From positions 29,913 to 77,913 of the forward strand of contig CADEFT010000036.1 of NCBI GenBank assembly GCA_902826685.1: a stretch of DNA of 48,001 bases, given 5' to 3'. The notes beneath the pieces were generated by a model. That model worked only from the letters and a program-made list of their open reading frames with translations. It searched no databases and was not told the origin of the DNA. Origin of the DNA: an uncultured Acidobacteriota bacterium. GTDB lineage: Bacteria; Acidobacteriota; Terriglobia; Bryobacterales; Bryobacteraceae. Below are positions 40,553 through 48,001 of this stretch, in pieces. The position numbers and the translations under genes were made by a program. Position 1 is the stretch's first letter. Each line of letters opens with the position of its first letter.

Positions 40553-41916
40553 AACGTCCCGAGTATCAATCGCGTCCGGAGATCAAATCGGTCTCGTCGG
40601 TTCCCGTCTTCAAGAGCCTGGGCGAAAAGCCGAAGGGTCCCATTGAAAGACTCCTCAGCTTGTTCGCGGACGTCCGCGCGGGCGAAGGCGCGGGCGTCAT
40701 CACGCTCGCCATTAACGTCTTCGTGCTCCTGTTCGCTTACTATCTGCTCAAGACCGTGCGCGAGACGCTGATCCTCACCGAGGGGGGAGCGACGGTGAAA
40801 TCGTATTCGGCGGCGGCGCAGGCGCTGCTGCTGATGCTGGTGGTTCCCATCTACGGGTGGCTGGGGACCAAGGTGGTACGCGTCCGCCTGCTCACCGGAC
40901 TGACCCTGTTCTTCGTCCTGAACCTGGTTCTATTCGCGCTCATGGGCGCTTCGGGCGTGAAGCTCGGCATTCCGTTCTACATCTGGGTAGGAATCTTCAA
41001 CGTCTTCGCCGTCTCGCAGTTCTGGGCTTTCGCCAACGACCTTTATACGGAAGCGCAGGGAAAGCGGCTGTTCCCCTTCATCGGCGTAGGCAGTTCGCTT
41101 GGAGCCGTGCTGGGCGCGAGCACGGCCGCCGATCTGGTCAAGGCGTACAAATTGACGCCCTTTGCGCTGATGTGGATTGCGGCGGCGATGCTGCTAGTCT
41201 GCGTGGCGCTGACCTGGCTTGTGAACCGCCAGGAAACGGCCAAGCCGACCTCCGAGATGTCCCGGCACGCCGGCGACAAGCTGGGCGCTCAGGACGGATT
41301 CCGGATCATCTTCGCCAGCCGCTACCTGACGCTGATTGCCATCCTCACCGTGCTATTGAACATCGTCAATTCGTGCGGGGAATTTCTGCTGGGCAACGTG
41401 GTGGTGCAGGAGGCGGCGCGCTTTTCCGACCTGGCCGAACGCCAGCGGTACGTCGGGCAGTTTTACGGCACTTTTTTCAAGTGGCAAAATCTGCTGAGCG
41501 CGCTGGCGCAGATGTTCCTGGTGTCGCGCCTGTTTGCCGCCGTGGGCGTGCGCGGCTCGATGTTCGTGCTGCCGTCGATATCGCTGGTCAGCTATTCGGT
41601 GATGGCGGTGGCTCCGGTCCTTTCCATTGTGCGCGTGGCGAAAATTTTCGAGAACGCCACCGACTATTCGATTCAGAACACGGTGCGGCAGGCGCTGTTC
41701 CTGCCCACCAGCCGCGAAGCCAAGTACAAGGCCAAAGCCGCGATTGACACGTTCTTCATGCGCTTCGGCGATATGGTGCAGGCGGGAGTGGTGAAGGCGG
41801 GTTCGGAGCTGGGCGCCGGACTGGCGGGCTTTGCCTGGTTTAACGTCACCCTGACCGTGCTGTGGCTGTGGATTGCGTCCCTGCTGGCGCGGGAGCAGAG
41901 GAAATTGTCTTTTTAA
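40546..41916 (+). CDS. NTT/Npt-like MFS-fold transporter
   Basis: This 456-residue inner-membrane protein has about ten to twelve helices. It opens with a cytoplasmic leader rich in charged residues, then VITLAINVFVLLFAYYLLKTVRETLIL, a segment typical of the bacterial Npt1/Npt2 nucleotide-transporter (ATP/ADP translocase-like) family. VSQFWAFANDLYTEAQGKRLFP followed by IGVGSSLGAVLGAS is also characteristic. In free-living bacteria the substrate of these homologues is unknown; nucleotide exchange should not be assumed. The ATG overlaps the stop of the kinase-like gene by 7 bases. Its last 71 bases are antisense to the end of a second NTT-like gene. Confidence 0.82.
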   Translation: MVERPEYQSRPEIKSVSSVPVFKSLGEKPKGPIERLLSLFADVRAGEGAGVITLAINVFVLLFAYYLLKTVRETLILTEGGATVKSYSAAAQALLLMLVVPIYGWLGTKVVRVRLLTGLTLFFVLNLVLFALMGASGVKLGIPFYIWVGIFNVFAVSQFWAFANDLYTEAQGKRLFPFIGVGSSLGAVLGASTAADLVKAYKLTPFALMWIAAAMLLVCVALTWLVNRQETAKPTSEMSRHAGDKLGAQDGFRIIFASRYLTLIAILTVLLNIVNSCGEFLLGNVVVQEAARFSDLAERQRYVGQFYGTFFKWQNLLSALAQMFLVSRLFAAVGVRGSMFVLPSISLVSYSVMAVAPVLSIVRVAKIFENATDYSIQNTVRQALFLPTSREAKYKAKAAIDTFFMRFGDMVQAGVVKAGSELGAGLAGFAWFNVTLTVLWLWIASLLAREQRKLSF

Positions 41917-44044
41917 GCAGGGCGGCCACCGAATCGCTCGAACGCAGCAGTTCGGCCGCCACCGAAGCGGACGGTCTGGGCGCCGCCGGAACGCCATCGG
42001 CCAGATCGGGCAGCCTTTTGCGAATGCCATCCGGCACGACGCTATCGAGATATTCCAGCGCCAACCCTCGAAGCAGCTTGTCGTCGGTATGCAGCGCGCG
42101 GAAGGCGACCTTGACCGGCTCGCGTGGCAGCACGATGGCCAGCAGAGAGAAGATATGCTCCAGTAAATGATTGGAGCGGTCGCTCAGCAGATCGTCGAGA
42201 AAGAGGTAGCCTTCCCCTGAGTCGCGGCGGTCGAGCAGCCGGTGGCCTTCCCAGATGGGACGGCCCGCGGCCAGTTCCCGCTCCACGGCGGCATAGATTC
42301 GATCGGCCGGACAAACCAAACCCGCGCCGCTTTGCATCAACTGGTCGAGCGCACGGCCGCACTGAAAGCGGACTTCGAACCGCGGGTCCCGCAGACCGTC
42401 CACCAATCCATCCACGGACCGCTGAATCGGCGTGCGGGCGAGGATTCGCGGAATGCGGCGGCGGATGGTGAAGTCCTCTTCGGGGCGCAACATCGCATCC
42501 ACCAGTTGGCCCGTGATGGCCGCGCCCGAGCGGACCAGTAAATGCTTGGCATTGTCGGCGACTTCGTCCCAGGCGAGCAGCCGGATCAACTGCGGGACGA
42601 GCAGGGCGTCGGTGGAAATCATGCCATTCAGACTCGCGGTCACTTTCGCCGCATCGCCCGATCGCAGGGCGGACAGGCGCTCGAGTTCGGGGTCCACGAT
42701 CAGACGCCCGCTGCGCGTTTCCGCCGGGACGATCACGGCCGCGCGCGAGATGGGCATCGCCGGAAGCGAGTTCAGAACCACCGAGAGCGTTCCGGGATCC
42801 TGGACGTCGGCCAGATCCAACTCGGCGGCACGCGTGATCAGACCTTGTTCGAGAACAGCCACATAGGCTCGATCGAGCCGGAACGCCAGCCAGACGCAAA
42901 TGCCCGAGAGCACCATGGAAATCGACAGGATTTCGGCTCGCGCCATGGCCGGGCCCAGGAAGATGGCGAGCTGAATCAGGCCGGACCCGAAGGCATCGCC
43001 CAAACGGTCGCACCCCACGTCCACGATGGTTTTGACCGCTCGTTTGTCGGCCGGCGGCACGGGCGTGAAGAATAGCTCATAGCCCGAGCGGAACAGCGAC
43101 CCGCGGAGAATCAATTCAAGCGACCGCACGCTGGCGATGGCCGGAAACAATGGAATCAGCAGCGCCGTCAGACTGCCCGCGCCGGTCGCCAGCGGCAGGC
43201 TGGATACGGTACGCGCCAGGCCAAGCTTGTTGAGCGCGACGCTGCTCAGCAGACTCTGCACGGCGAATGTCAGCACCTGGCTGGTGGTATAGAAAATCGC
43301 GAAGAAGCGGACCAGCGCCGGTCCCTTGCCGAAGGTGGCGGCGGCATTCGATTTGAACAGGTAGTCGAGGATCGCGGCGGAGGCGGTGCCGAGAAGAACC
43401 AGCGCCGCCAGGTTCCACAGGTAGGGCGATTGACGGAACAGTTCCCCGGCGCTGCGTAAGGGAGCGGGCTTCACCGCGCGGCGCACGACCTCGCCTGGGC
43501 CGAGGCGCGACAGGATCCAGGCGCAACCGAAATGGAGCAGAGCCAGCACCAGCAGTACGGCCGGGGCCGACACCAGCGTGGAAACACGCTCGGCCAGAAC
43601 TCCTCCGGCGATGCCGCCCGCGGTCCCGGTGCCCGCGATCGCCCCGAAATACTTTCGCGCTTCCCGGGGATCGAATAGTTCATTCACCAGCGACCAGAAG
43701 CCCGAAAGCAGAATCGCGCCAAAGCCGACGATGTGCAGGTAGATGACGACGGCGGTGATTCCGGGCCAGATGTCATAGGCCACGAACTCGCACAATTGCA
43801 GAACGCCGCTGATGCCGAAGGCGGCGGGCATGAGCCGGCGCGGACCCACGCGCTCCATCAGGAGCGAGAAGAAATAACCCGTCAGGAGCGCGAACAGCGC
43901 GGCGGCCGAGACAATGCGAGGCAGGTCGGTGGGAGCGTATTGCGAGAGAAACAGCCCGTCGCGGGCCGCCTTACCCGCCACCTGATGGGCGAGCATCAAG
44001 GCGGCGCCGGCCATCGCGGAACGGACCAGGGCGGTACCGCTCAC
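41846..44044 (-). CDS. NTT/MFS-like transporter fused to HEAT-repeat domain
   Basis: This 732-residue protein has about ten helices in its first 400 residues. They include ILLSGFWSLVNELFDPREAR followed by KYFGAIAGTGTAGGIAGG, which parallels the FW-x-x-x-N-x-L block of the NTT-like neighbour. The C-terminal 300 residues are soluble and helical with HEAT-like repeats (VPQLIRLLAWDEVADNAKHLL, RRRIPRILARTPIQRSVDGL, DPRFEVRFQCGRALDQLM). Substrate unknown; the HEAT part may bind a partner or act as a sensor. The GTG start at 44044 overlaps the stop of the Ser/Thr kinase gene as GTGA, so kinase and transporter are translated together. Confidence 0.8.
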   Translation of the reverse strand: MSGTALVRSAMAGAALMLAHQVAGKAARDGLFLSQYAPTDLPRIVSAAALFALLTGYFFSLLMERVGPRRLMPAAFGISGVLQLCEFVAYDIWPGITAVVIYLHIVGFGAILLSGFWSLVNELFDPREARKYFGAIAGTGTAGGIAGGVLAERVSTLVSAPAVLLVLALLHFGCAWILSRLGPGEVVRRAVKPAPLRSAGELFRQSPYLWNLAALVLLGTASAAILDYLFKSNAAATFGKGPALVRFFAIFYTTSQVLTFAVQSLLSSVALNKLGLARTVSSLPLATGAGSLTALLIPLFPAIASVRSLELILRGSLFRSGYELFFTPVPPADKRAVKTIVDVGCDRLGDAFGSGLIQLAIFLGPAMARAEILSISMVLSGICVWLAFRLDRAYVAVLEQGLITRAAELDLADVQDPGTLSVVLNSLPAMPISRAAVIVPAETRSGRLIVDPELERLSALRSGDAAKVTASLNGMISTDALLVPQLIRLLAWDEVADNAKHLLVRSGAAITGQLVDAMLRPEEDFTIRRRIPRILARTPIQRSVDGLVDGLRDPRFEVRFQCGRALDQLMQSGAGLVCPADRIYAAVERELAAGRPIWEGHRLLDRRDSGEGYLFLDDLLSDRSNHLLEHIFSLLAIVLPREPVKVAFRALHTDDKLLRGLALEYLDSVVPDGIRKRLPDLADGVPAAPRPSASVAAELLRSSDSVAALLKKTISSAPAPAGTQSTATARSG

Positions 44045-45657
44045 GCCGGAACGGTCTCCAACGCCTCCTCAGTGGCGTTGGGTTGCGGCTTCGAATTGCC
44101 TTCCGGCAGATTGGTGTGCCACCACTGATGGGCCTGTTCGTTGGTCCACTCGGACACGCCGGCGGCGCTCGAAAGCAGGCGCGCGAACTCCTGGGCGCTG
44201 CGCGGCCGATTGGCCGGGTCTTTCTCCAGGCACTTCATGACCAGTTGCTCGAGCGCGGCGGGAATCGGCAGTTCGGTCCGCTGCGACGGCGGCAGCGGCG
44301 TCTGCTGCACATGTGCCAGCGCGATAGCGGCAATGGTTCCGCCCTGAAAAACCGGCTGTCCGGTGAGCAGGAAATATGCCACGCAGCCGAGACTGTAAAG
44401 GTCGGAGCGGCCGTCGAAGCTGTTCGACATGGCCACTTCCGGCGCCATGTAGGCGGGGGTGCCGGTGGTGGTTCCTTCGAGCGTCATGGTGTGAGCCTGC
44501 GTTTCCTTGAGGCTCTTCACCAGGCCGAAGTCGAGCACCTTCGGAAAGTCGTAGCGGATGCCGGTGCGCGTGATGAAAATGTTCTTCGGCTTGATGTCGC
44601 GATGAACCAGGCCCATGCGGTGCGCCTCTTCGAGCGATTCGCAAATGCCCAGCAGGACCTGCCGCACGCGGCTGGCCGGCTGCGGCCCGAAGCGATCCAC
44701 CAGCATCTGGAGATCGATGCCGTCGAGCAGCTCCATCACGTAGTAGAACGATTGATCCTGCGTCATGCCGAAATCGAACAGCGCCACCGTATGCGGCGAT
44801 TTCAGCCGCGCGATGGATTGCGCCTCAAGCTCGAAACGCTTGCGCGTGACCGAAGCCTGGCGTCCGCTTTGCGACACCAGCATCTCCGGACGGATCAGCT
44901 TTACGGCGGCGTCGCGGGCCAGGAATCGATGGCGCGCCCGCCAGATTTCACCCATGCCGCCCTTGTCGATCAAATAGTCGAGCTTGTAGCTGCCCATCTG
45001 CTCCGCATTGAGCGCCTTCACCTCCATGTCGAAGATGCGGCAGTTGAGCAGATAACTCCAGATCGCCATCACCACCATCGGAATAATCCAGATGGCCAGA
45101 CGGTTCCCCGGCATTCCGGCGAAGCCCAACACCGCCAGGTTCAGCTTGTAGCCGCCAAACCAGGCGAGGATGGAAAAACTGGATCCGACCGCCGAGGCGA
45201 TGGGCGCGGCGGGAATCAGCAGGCCGCACAGTGTGAGCCACACGGTCAACACGCTGGCGCCGCGGATCGGTTCGTGCGCGGGCAGCGGAATGCACGTTTC
45301 AAAGACTCCGATGCCGAAGGAGATGGCAATCTGATAGACAACGCCCAGGTTGAGCACCATCTCTTTCGAGACCAGGCCCAGGCGCTGCACGGCGACGAAG
45401 CCGGCGCTGGCCAATATGACGAAAAGCGCAGTGAGACGAACCACCGGTTCCTGCTGAGCCGCGGCCATTTCCGGCTGCAGAAACCGCTGGGCCGTAAACA
45501 TCGCGATCATCGTGACGGCGGCGGTGACGGACACCATGCATAGCCGTTCCGACGCCTTTTCAATCAGCGCGGGAGGCAGGCGCATGCGGTGCGGACTGAC
45601 CGCGCCGCCCGAGCTATTTGTACCAGCCGACGCCGACGTTGCACGCACAATCTGCAT
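44041..45657 (-). CDS. Serine/threonine protein kinase with N-terminal six-helix membrane domain
   Basis: This 538-residue protein has six hydrophobic helices at about residues 40-205, with no known sensor signature, then a complete Hanks-type kinase domain. The landmarks are the glycine loop DKGGMGEIWRAR (231-242), AVKLI (Lys-253), VHRDIKPKNIF (Asp-354), VLDFGLVKS (Asp-376) and GTPAYMAPE (APE 405-407). GTTTGTPAYM is a likely activation-loop phosphorylation site. Most bacterial kinases of this type carry the kinase first and the helix after it; here the order is reversed. GAGG lies 7 bases before the ATG. It is coupled to the HEAT-transporter gene. Confidence 0.93.
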   Translation of the reverse strand: MQIVRATSASAGTNSSGGAVSPHRMRLPPALIEKASERLCMVSVTAAVTMIAMFTAQRFLQPEMAAAQQEPVVRLTALFVILASAGFVAVQRLGLVSKEMVLNLGVVYQIAISFGIGVFETCIPLPAHEPIRGASVLTVWLTLCGLLIPAAPIASAVGSSFSILAWFGGYKLNLAVLGFAGMPGNRLAIWIIPMVVMAIWSYLLNCRIFDMEVKALNAEQMGSYKLDYLIDKGGMGEIWRARHRFLARDAAVKLIRPEMLVSQSGRQASVTRKRFELEAQSIARLKSPHTVALFDFGMTQDQSFYYVMELLDGIDLQMLVDRFGPQPASRVRQVLLGICESLEEAHRMGLVHRDIKPKNIFITRTGIRYDFPKVLDFGLVKSLKETQAHTMTLEGTTTGTPAYMAPEVAMSNSFDGRSDLYSLGCVAYFLLTGQPVFQGGTIAAIALAHVQQTPLPPSQRTELPIPAALEQLVMKCLEKDPANRPRSAQEFARLLSSAAGVSEWTNEQAHQWWHTNLPEGNSKPQPNATEEALETVPA

Positions 45658-45758
45658 AGCAAACCTCGATAACTCTAAGGATACACGAAGGTCTAGTTTG
45701 GATTCAGTTGTCTACTACAATACGCGGCAGAACGGGGGAATATGGCTTAGCGGAAGTG

Positions 45759-45771
45759 AAAAAGGGGTGCG
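45759..45771 (-). terminator. 3' stem plus U5 tract ending the structured RNA
   Basis: On the minus strand CGCACCCC is followed at once by TTTTT and then CACTT. The pairing partner of CGCACCCC is the 5' end of the RNA, so this acts as an intrinsic-type terminator closed over a long distance. The same layout on the plus strand lacks a T run. Confidence 0.5.
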
Positions 45772-45979
45772 GATGAGAAAGGGACGGCGAGACTAGCCTG
45801 GAGAGATCGATTCGGTTTACGCCATCCTGCCGCGCATCACGCGCGCACCGTTTCAAGGTGCAACTGCGATCCGGCCGTTCCGAACCCATCTTTCACGACT
45901 CCTGGGTACCAGTCTCACCGTCCCCTCTTGGCTTCGGTTCTATGTTTCTCAACCTCCTTTGTTTCTCTCTACGCACCCC
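45759..45979 (-). ncRNA. Putative structured RNA of about 220 nt (6S-like candidate, class unknown)
   Basis: The 345-base gap between the kinase gene and argS holds no gene but a strong nested fold on the minus strand. GGGGTGCG (45979-45972) pairs with CGCACCCC (45771-45764). GAGAAA (45950-45945) pairs with TTTCTC (45780-45775). An 18-base arm (45926-45909) pairs with 45796-45779 at 15 of 18 positions. GGTTCGG (45886-45880) pairs with CCGAATC (45815-45809). Inside are two hairpins, at 45861-45845 (GCACC/GGTGC, 7-base loop) and 45845-45831 (CGCGC/GCGCG). The 3' end is followed by TTTTT. Size and closed-rod shape recall 6S RNA but no family signature is recognised. Confidence 0.65.
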
Positions 45980-45980
45980 G

Positions 45981-46009
45981 ATAGTGCTCCTGTTTCGGGC
46001 GCGTGTCAA
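45981..46009 (-). promoter_or_regulatory. Promoter of the structured RNA
   Basis: On the minus strand a perfect TTGACA (46009-46004), a 17-base spacer and CACTAT (45986-45981) place transcription start within the GGGGTGCG that opens the fold. It is the best -35 match seen in the window. On the plus strand GATAGT (45980-45985) overlaps it and may serve argS. Confidence 0.55.
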
Positions 46010-47982
46010 GAGGCAAATATGCCACCATATCGAATGTGTTTCACCTTTTTCAAAAGCAGTTGCAGGAGGCGCTCGGCGGCTTTCTGCGGCGGCACTTTCA
46101 GGCCGATGTAGCGGTGCAGGTCGAACAGCCCAAGCAGGCTTCTTTCGGCGAGTTGGCGCTGCCGGTCGCGTTTCAATTGGCCAAGGCGCTGAAGAAGCCG
46201 CCCAAGGCGATCGCCGCGGAACTCTCGGCCGCCTTGCCCAGACTCGATGGCGTGAAGGAAACCGAAGTGGCCGGCAACGGCTACCTCAACATCCGCATCG
46301 ACCGGGGCTACTACGGCCTCCTGCTGCTTGAGTCCGTGAGCCGGCCGCCGGAGGCCAAGCCCGGCAAGATCGTGGTCGAACACACCAACATCAATCCGAA
46401 TAAAGCGGCTCACATCGGCCATTTGCGCAACGCCGTGCTGGGCGACACGTTCGTGCGCATGCTGAAGGCCACCGGCCACTGCGTGGAGACTCAAAACTAC
46501 ATTGACAACACCGGCGTGCAGGTGGCCGACGTCGTGGCGGGCTTCCGCTTCCTGCGCCACATGCGATGGCCGGAGGTGTACCCGCTCACCGTGCAGCCCC
46601 GGTTCGACTACGTGTGCTGGGATCTCTACGCCCAAACCTCGCAGCATTACAAGGACAATCCCGAATCGGTCGCCTGGCGTCAGGAAGTGCTGCATTCGAT
46701 TGAAAGCGGCGAGGGCGAACTGGCGCGCATCGGACACACCGTGGCCGATGCGATCGTGGAATGCCATTTGGCCACAATGCGCCGGCTCGGCATCACCTAC
46801 GACGTGTTGCCCAGGGAGAGCGAGATCCTGCATCTGCAGTTCTGGGCCAAGGCCTTTGAGCAGCTCAAGGAGCGCAAGGCCATCTATCTGGAAGAAGAAG
46901 GCAAGAACAAGGGCTGCTGGGTGATGCCCGGCTCCGCCTTCAGCGGCGCCACCAATGCCGAAGGTGAAGAGGACAACAAAGTCATCGTGCGCTCCAACGG
47001 CACCGTGACCTATGTCGGCAAGGACATCGCCTATCAGATGTGGAAATTCGGCGTGCTAGGCAAGGATTTCCATTACCGCGTTCTCAAGACCTACGAGGAC
47101 GGGCACGTCATCTGGATCTCGACTACCGAGCCTGCGCCCAACGAGCCCGCCTTCGGTCACGCGACGCAAGTGTTCAACGTGATCGATTCGCGCCAGTCTT
47201 ACCTGCAGGATGTCGTGGTCGCCGGTCTGCGCCAATTAGGCTATCCCGAACAGGCGGCGCAATCGGTTCACTTTTCCTATGAGATGGTGGCGCTCAGCCC
47301 GCGCACCTGCGTGGAACTCGGCATCGAACTTTCGGAAGAGGATCAGAAGCGGCCCTACGTCGAGGTTTCCGGACGCAAAGGACTCGGCGTTAAGGCCGAC
47401 GACCTGATCGACAAGCTGATCGAGGCCGCGTTGGGGGAAGTGGAATCGCGCCATCCCGGCGCGGAAGCGAATCGTCAAGTGGCCACCGATATCGCCGTAG
47501 GCGCGCTGCGCTATTTTCTTCTGAAATTCACGCGCAACACCGTCATCGCTTTCGATTTTCAGGAGGCGTTGAGCTTTCAGGGCGACACCGGACCCTACGT
47601 ACAATACGCCGCCGTGCGCGCCCGCAAGATCCTGCGCAATTACGAAGAGCGGTTTGGCGCGCTGCCGGACTTCAACGCCGTGCTCACGCACGAGGCTTTC
47701 TCTTCCTGTCTCGAAGAGGAGCCGTTGTGGCAGATGCTGCTGGCCTGTTCCAAGGCCGGTCTGGCCATCGAAGCCGCCGTGGCTTCGGGCGAGCCCTCGC
47801 AGGTTTCGCGCTTCGCCTTCAACCTGGCACAGTCGTTCAGCACCTTTTATCACGACTATCCGGTGGTGGCCGAAGAGAACGCGCGGAAGCGCGCGCTGCT
47901 CGTGTGGATGACGCAATACTTCTCCCGCCAGCTCGAACACACCCTGAGCGTGCTGGGCATTCGCGTGCCGGCCTATATGTGA
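46003..47982 (+). CDS. argS: Arginyl-tRNA synthetase
   Basis: This class I synthetase charges tRNA-Arg. The N-terminal Arg-tRNA-synthetase domain (HLFQKQLQEALGGFLRRHF onwards) precedes the catalytic core with NPNKAAHIGHLRN, where HIGH is at residues 137-140 of the long form. YVGKDIAYQMWKFGVLGKDF and, in place of a strict KMSK, GRKGLGVKADDLIDKL follow. The C-terminal DALR anticodon-binding domain includes TGPYVQYAAVRARKILRNYEE (crossing about 526-546). Start: GTG 46003 gives 659 residues, GTG 46036 gives 648 and fits homologues better; neither has a Shine-Dalgarno. The 46003 codon lies inside the -35 region of the divergent RNA promoter. Confidence 0.96.
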   Translation: MSRGKYATISNVFHLFQKQLQEALGGFLRRHFQADVAVQVEQPKQASFGELALPVAFQLAKALKKPPKAIAAELSAALPRLDGVKETEVAGNGYLNIRIDRGYYGLLLLESVSRPPEAKPGKIVVEHTNINPNKAAHIGHLRNAVLGDTFVRMLKATGHCVETQNYIDNTGVQVADVVAGFRFLRHMRWPEVYPLTVQPRFDYVCWDLYAQTSQHYKDNPESVAWRQEVLHSIESGEGELARIGHTVADAIVECHLATMRRLGITYDVLPRESEILHLQFWAKAFEQLKERKAIYLEEEGKNKGCWVMPGSAFSGATNAEGEEDNKVIVRSNGTVTYVGKDIAYQMWKFGVLGKDFHYRVLKTYEDGHVIWISTTEPAPNEPAFGHATQVFNVIDSRQSYLQDVVVAGLRQLGYPEQAAQSVHFSYEMVALSPRTCVELGIELSEEDQKRPYVEVSGRKGLGVKADDLIDKLIEAALGEVESRHPGAEANRQVATDIAVGALRYFLLKFTRNTVIAFDFQEALSFQGDTGPYVQYAAVRARKILRNYEERFGALPDFNAVLTHEAFSSCLEEEPLWQMLLACSKAGLAIEAAVASGEPSQVSRFAFNLAQSFSTFYHDYPVVAEENARKRALLVWMTQYFSRQLEHTLSVLGIRVPAYM

Positions 47983-48001
47983 GCTAACCTGAAACTTTAT
48001 T

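Noticed and set aside
44083..45543. Long open frame opposite the Ser/Thr kinase
   Set aside because: The kinase motifs fix the coding strand; the opposite frame shows no recognisable domain.
45512..45796. Small open frame across the kinase start and the gap
   Set aside because: It overlaps the kinase gene in antisense and crosses the RNA terminator, with no start signal or domain.
45870..45890. 5S-rRNA-like text (GTTCCGAACCC) on the plus strand
   Set aside because: Only about ten bases match; the surrounding 100 bases have no 5S stems and the region is explained by the minus-strand RNA fold.

Overview
This window reads as a piece of a high-G+C chromosome from an Acidobacteriota, most likely the Solibacter/Bryobacter branch. 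This is inferred from gene content: a DUF1501 protein, an Oar-type TonB-dependent receptor with an N-terminal carboxypeptidase-regulatory domain, many secreted Ig-like, ASH and propeller proteins, and MlrC and CehA/McbA type hydrolases. There is no rRNA, CRISPR array, insertion sequence or phage. Genes are packed tightly: several convergent pairs touch or overlap at their stop codons and many operon neighbours overlap by 1-13 bases.

Layout. 1-4.4 kb: the end of a DUF1501 gene, then a leftward operon for threonine breakdown (SMP-30-like lipoprotein, tdh, kbl, small membrane protein). 4.5-8.7 kb: an ACT-like protein and a rightward cassette of three secreted proteins. 8.7-13 kb: a leftward operon tlpA-like, glcD-like, sulfite/nitrite reductase, DinB-like. 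13-14.5 kb: a pterin operon with two tandem 6-pyruvoyl-tetrahydropterin-synthase homologues and folE. 14.5-21.4 kb: a Ca/Na antiporter, a PKD protein, a VOC protein, an MlrC peptidase homologue, a putative HExxH peptidase, an FmdB zinc ribbon, a lipoprotein and a MacB-like permease. 21.4-30.6 kb: the TonB-dependent receptor divergent from a GH-like protein, an HpcH/HpaI aldolase, an NTF2-like protein, a five-heme cytochrome and a GH13 amylase. 30.6-36.2 kb: a single-POTRA-like protein, an M23 peptidase with a D-aminoacylase, a DUF4097 protein with TTNGG repeats and a CehA-type hydrolase. 36.2-45.7 kb: an FHA-transmembrane-lytic transglycosylase fusion, an Omp85-like barrel, a secreted protein with kinase-like motifs, two NTT/MFS-like transporters and a six-TM Ser/Thr kinase. 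45.7-48 kb: a strongly structured RNA on the minus strand and argS.

The most notable points are these. (1) An unannotated structured RNA at about 45759-45979 has long nested stems, a consensus-like promoter and a U5 end. (2) A secreted protein (38963-40552) carries motifs in the order of an atypical HipA-like kinase fold and sits behind a barrel gene. (3) A cytoplasmic FHA domain is fused to a periplasmic transglycosylase in a window that also encodes a membrane Ser/Thr kinase. (4) Of the two tandem PTPS homologues, one has lost the catalytic Cys. (5) At least six genes have a -10-like hexamer ending 6-8 bases before the start codon and no Shine-Dalgarno, a signature of leaderless mRNAs; one of these shares its TATA with a divergent promoter.

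No computation was available. Family names come from motif recognition, and the functional links between genes are inference.
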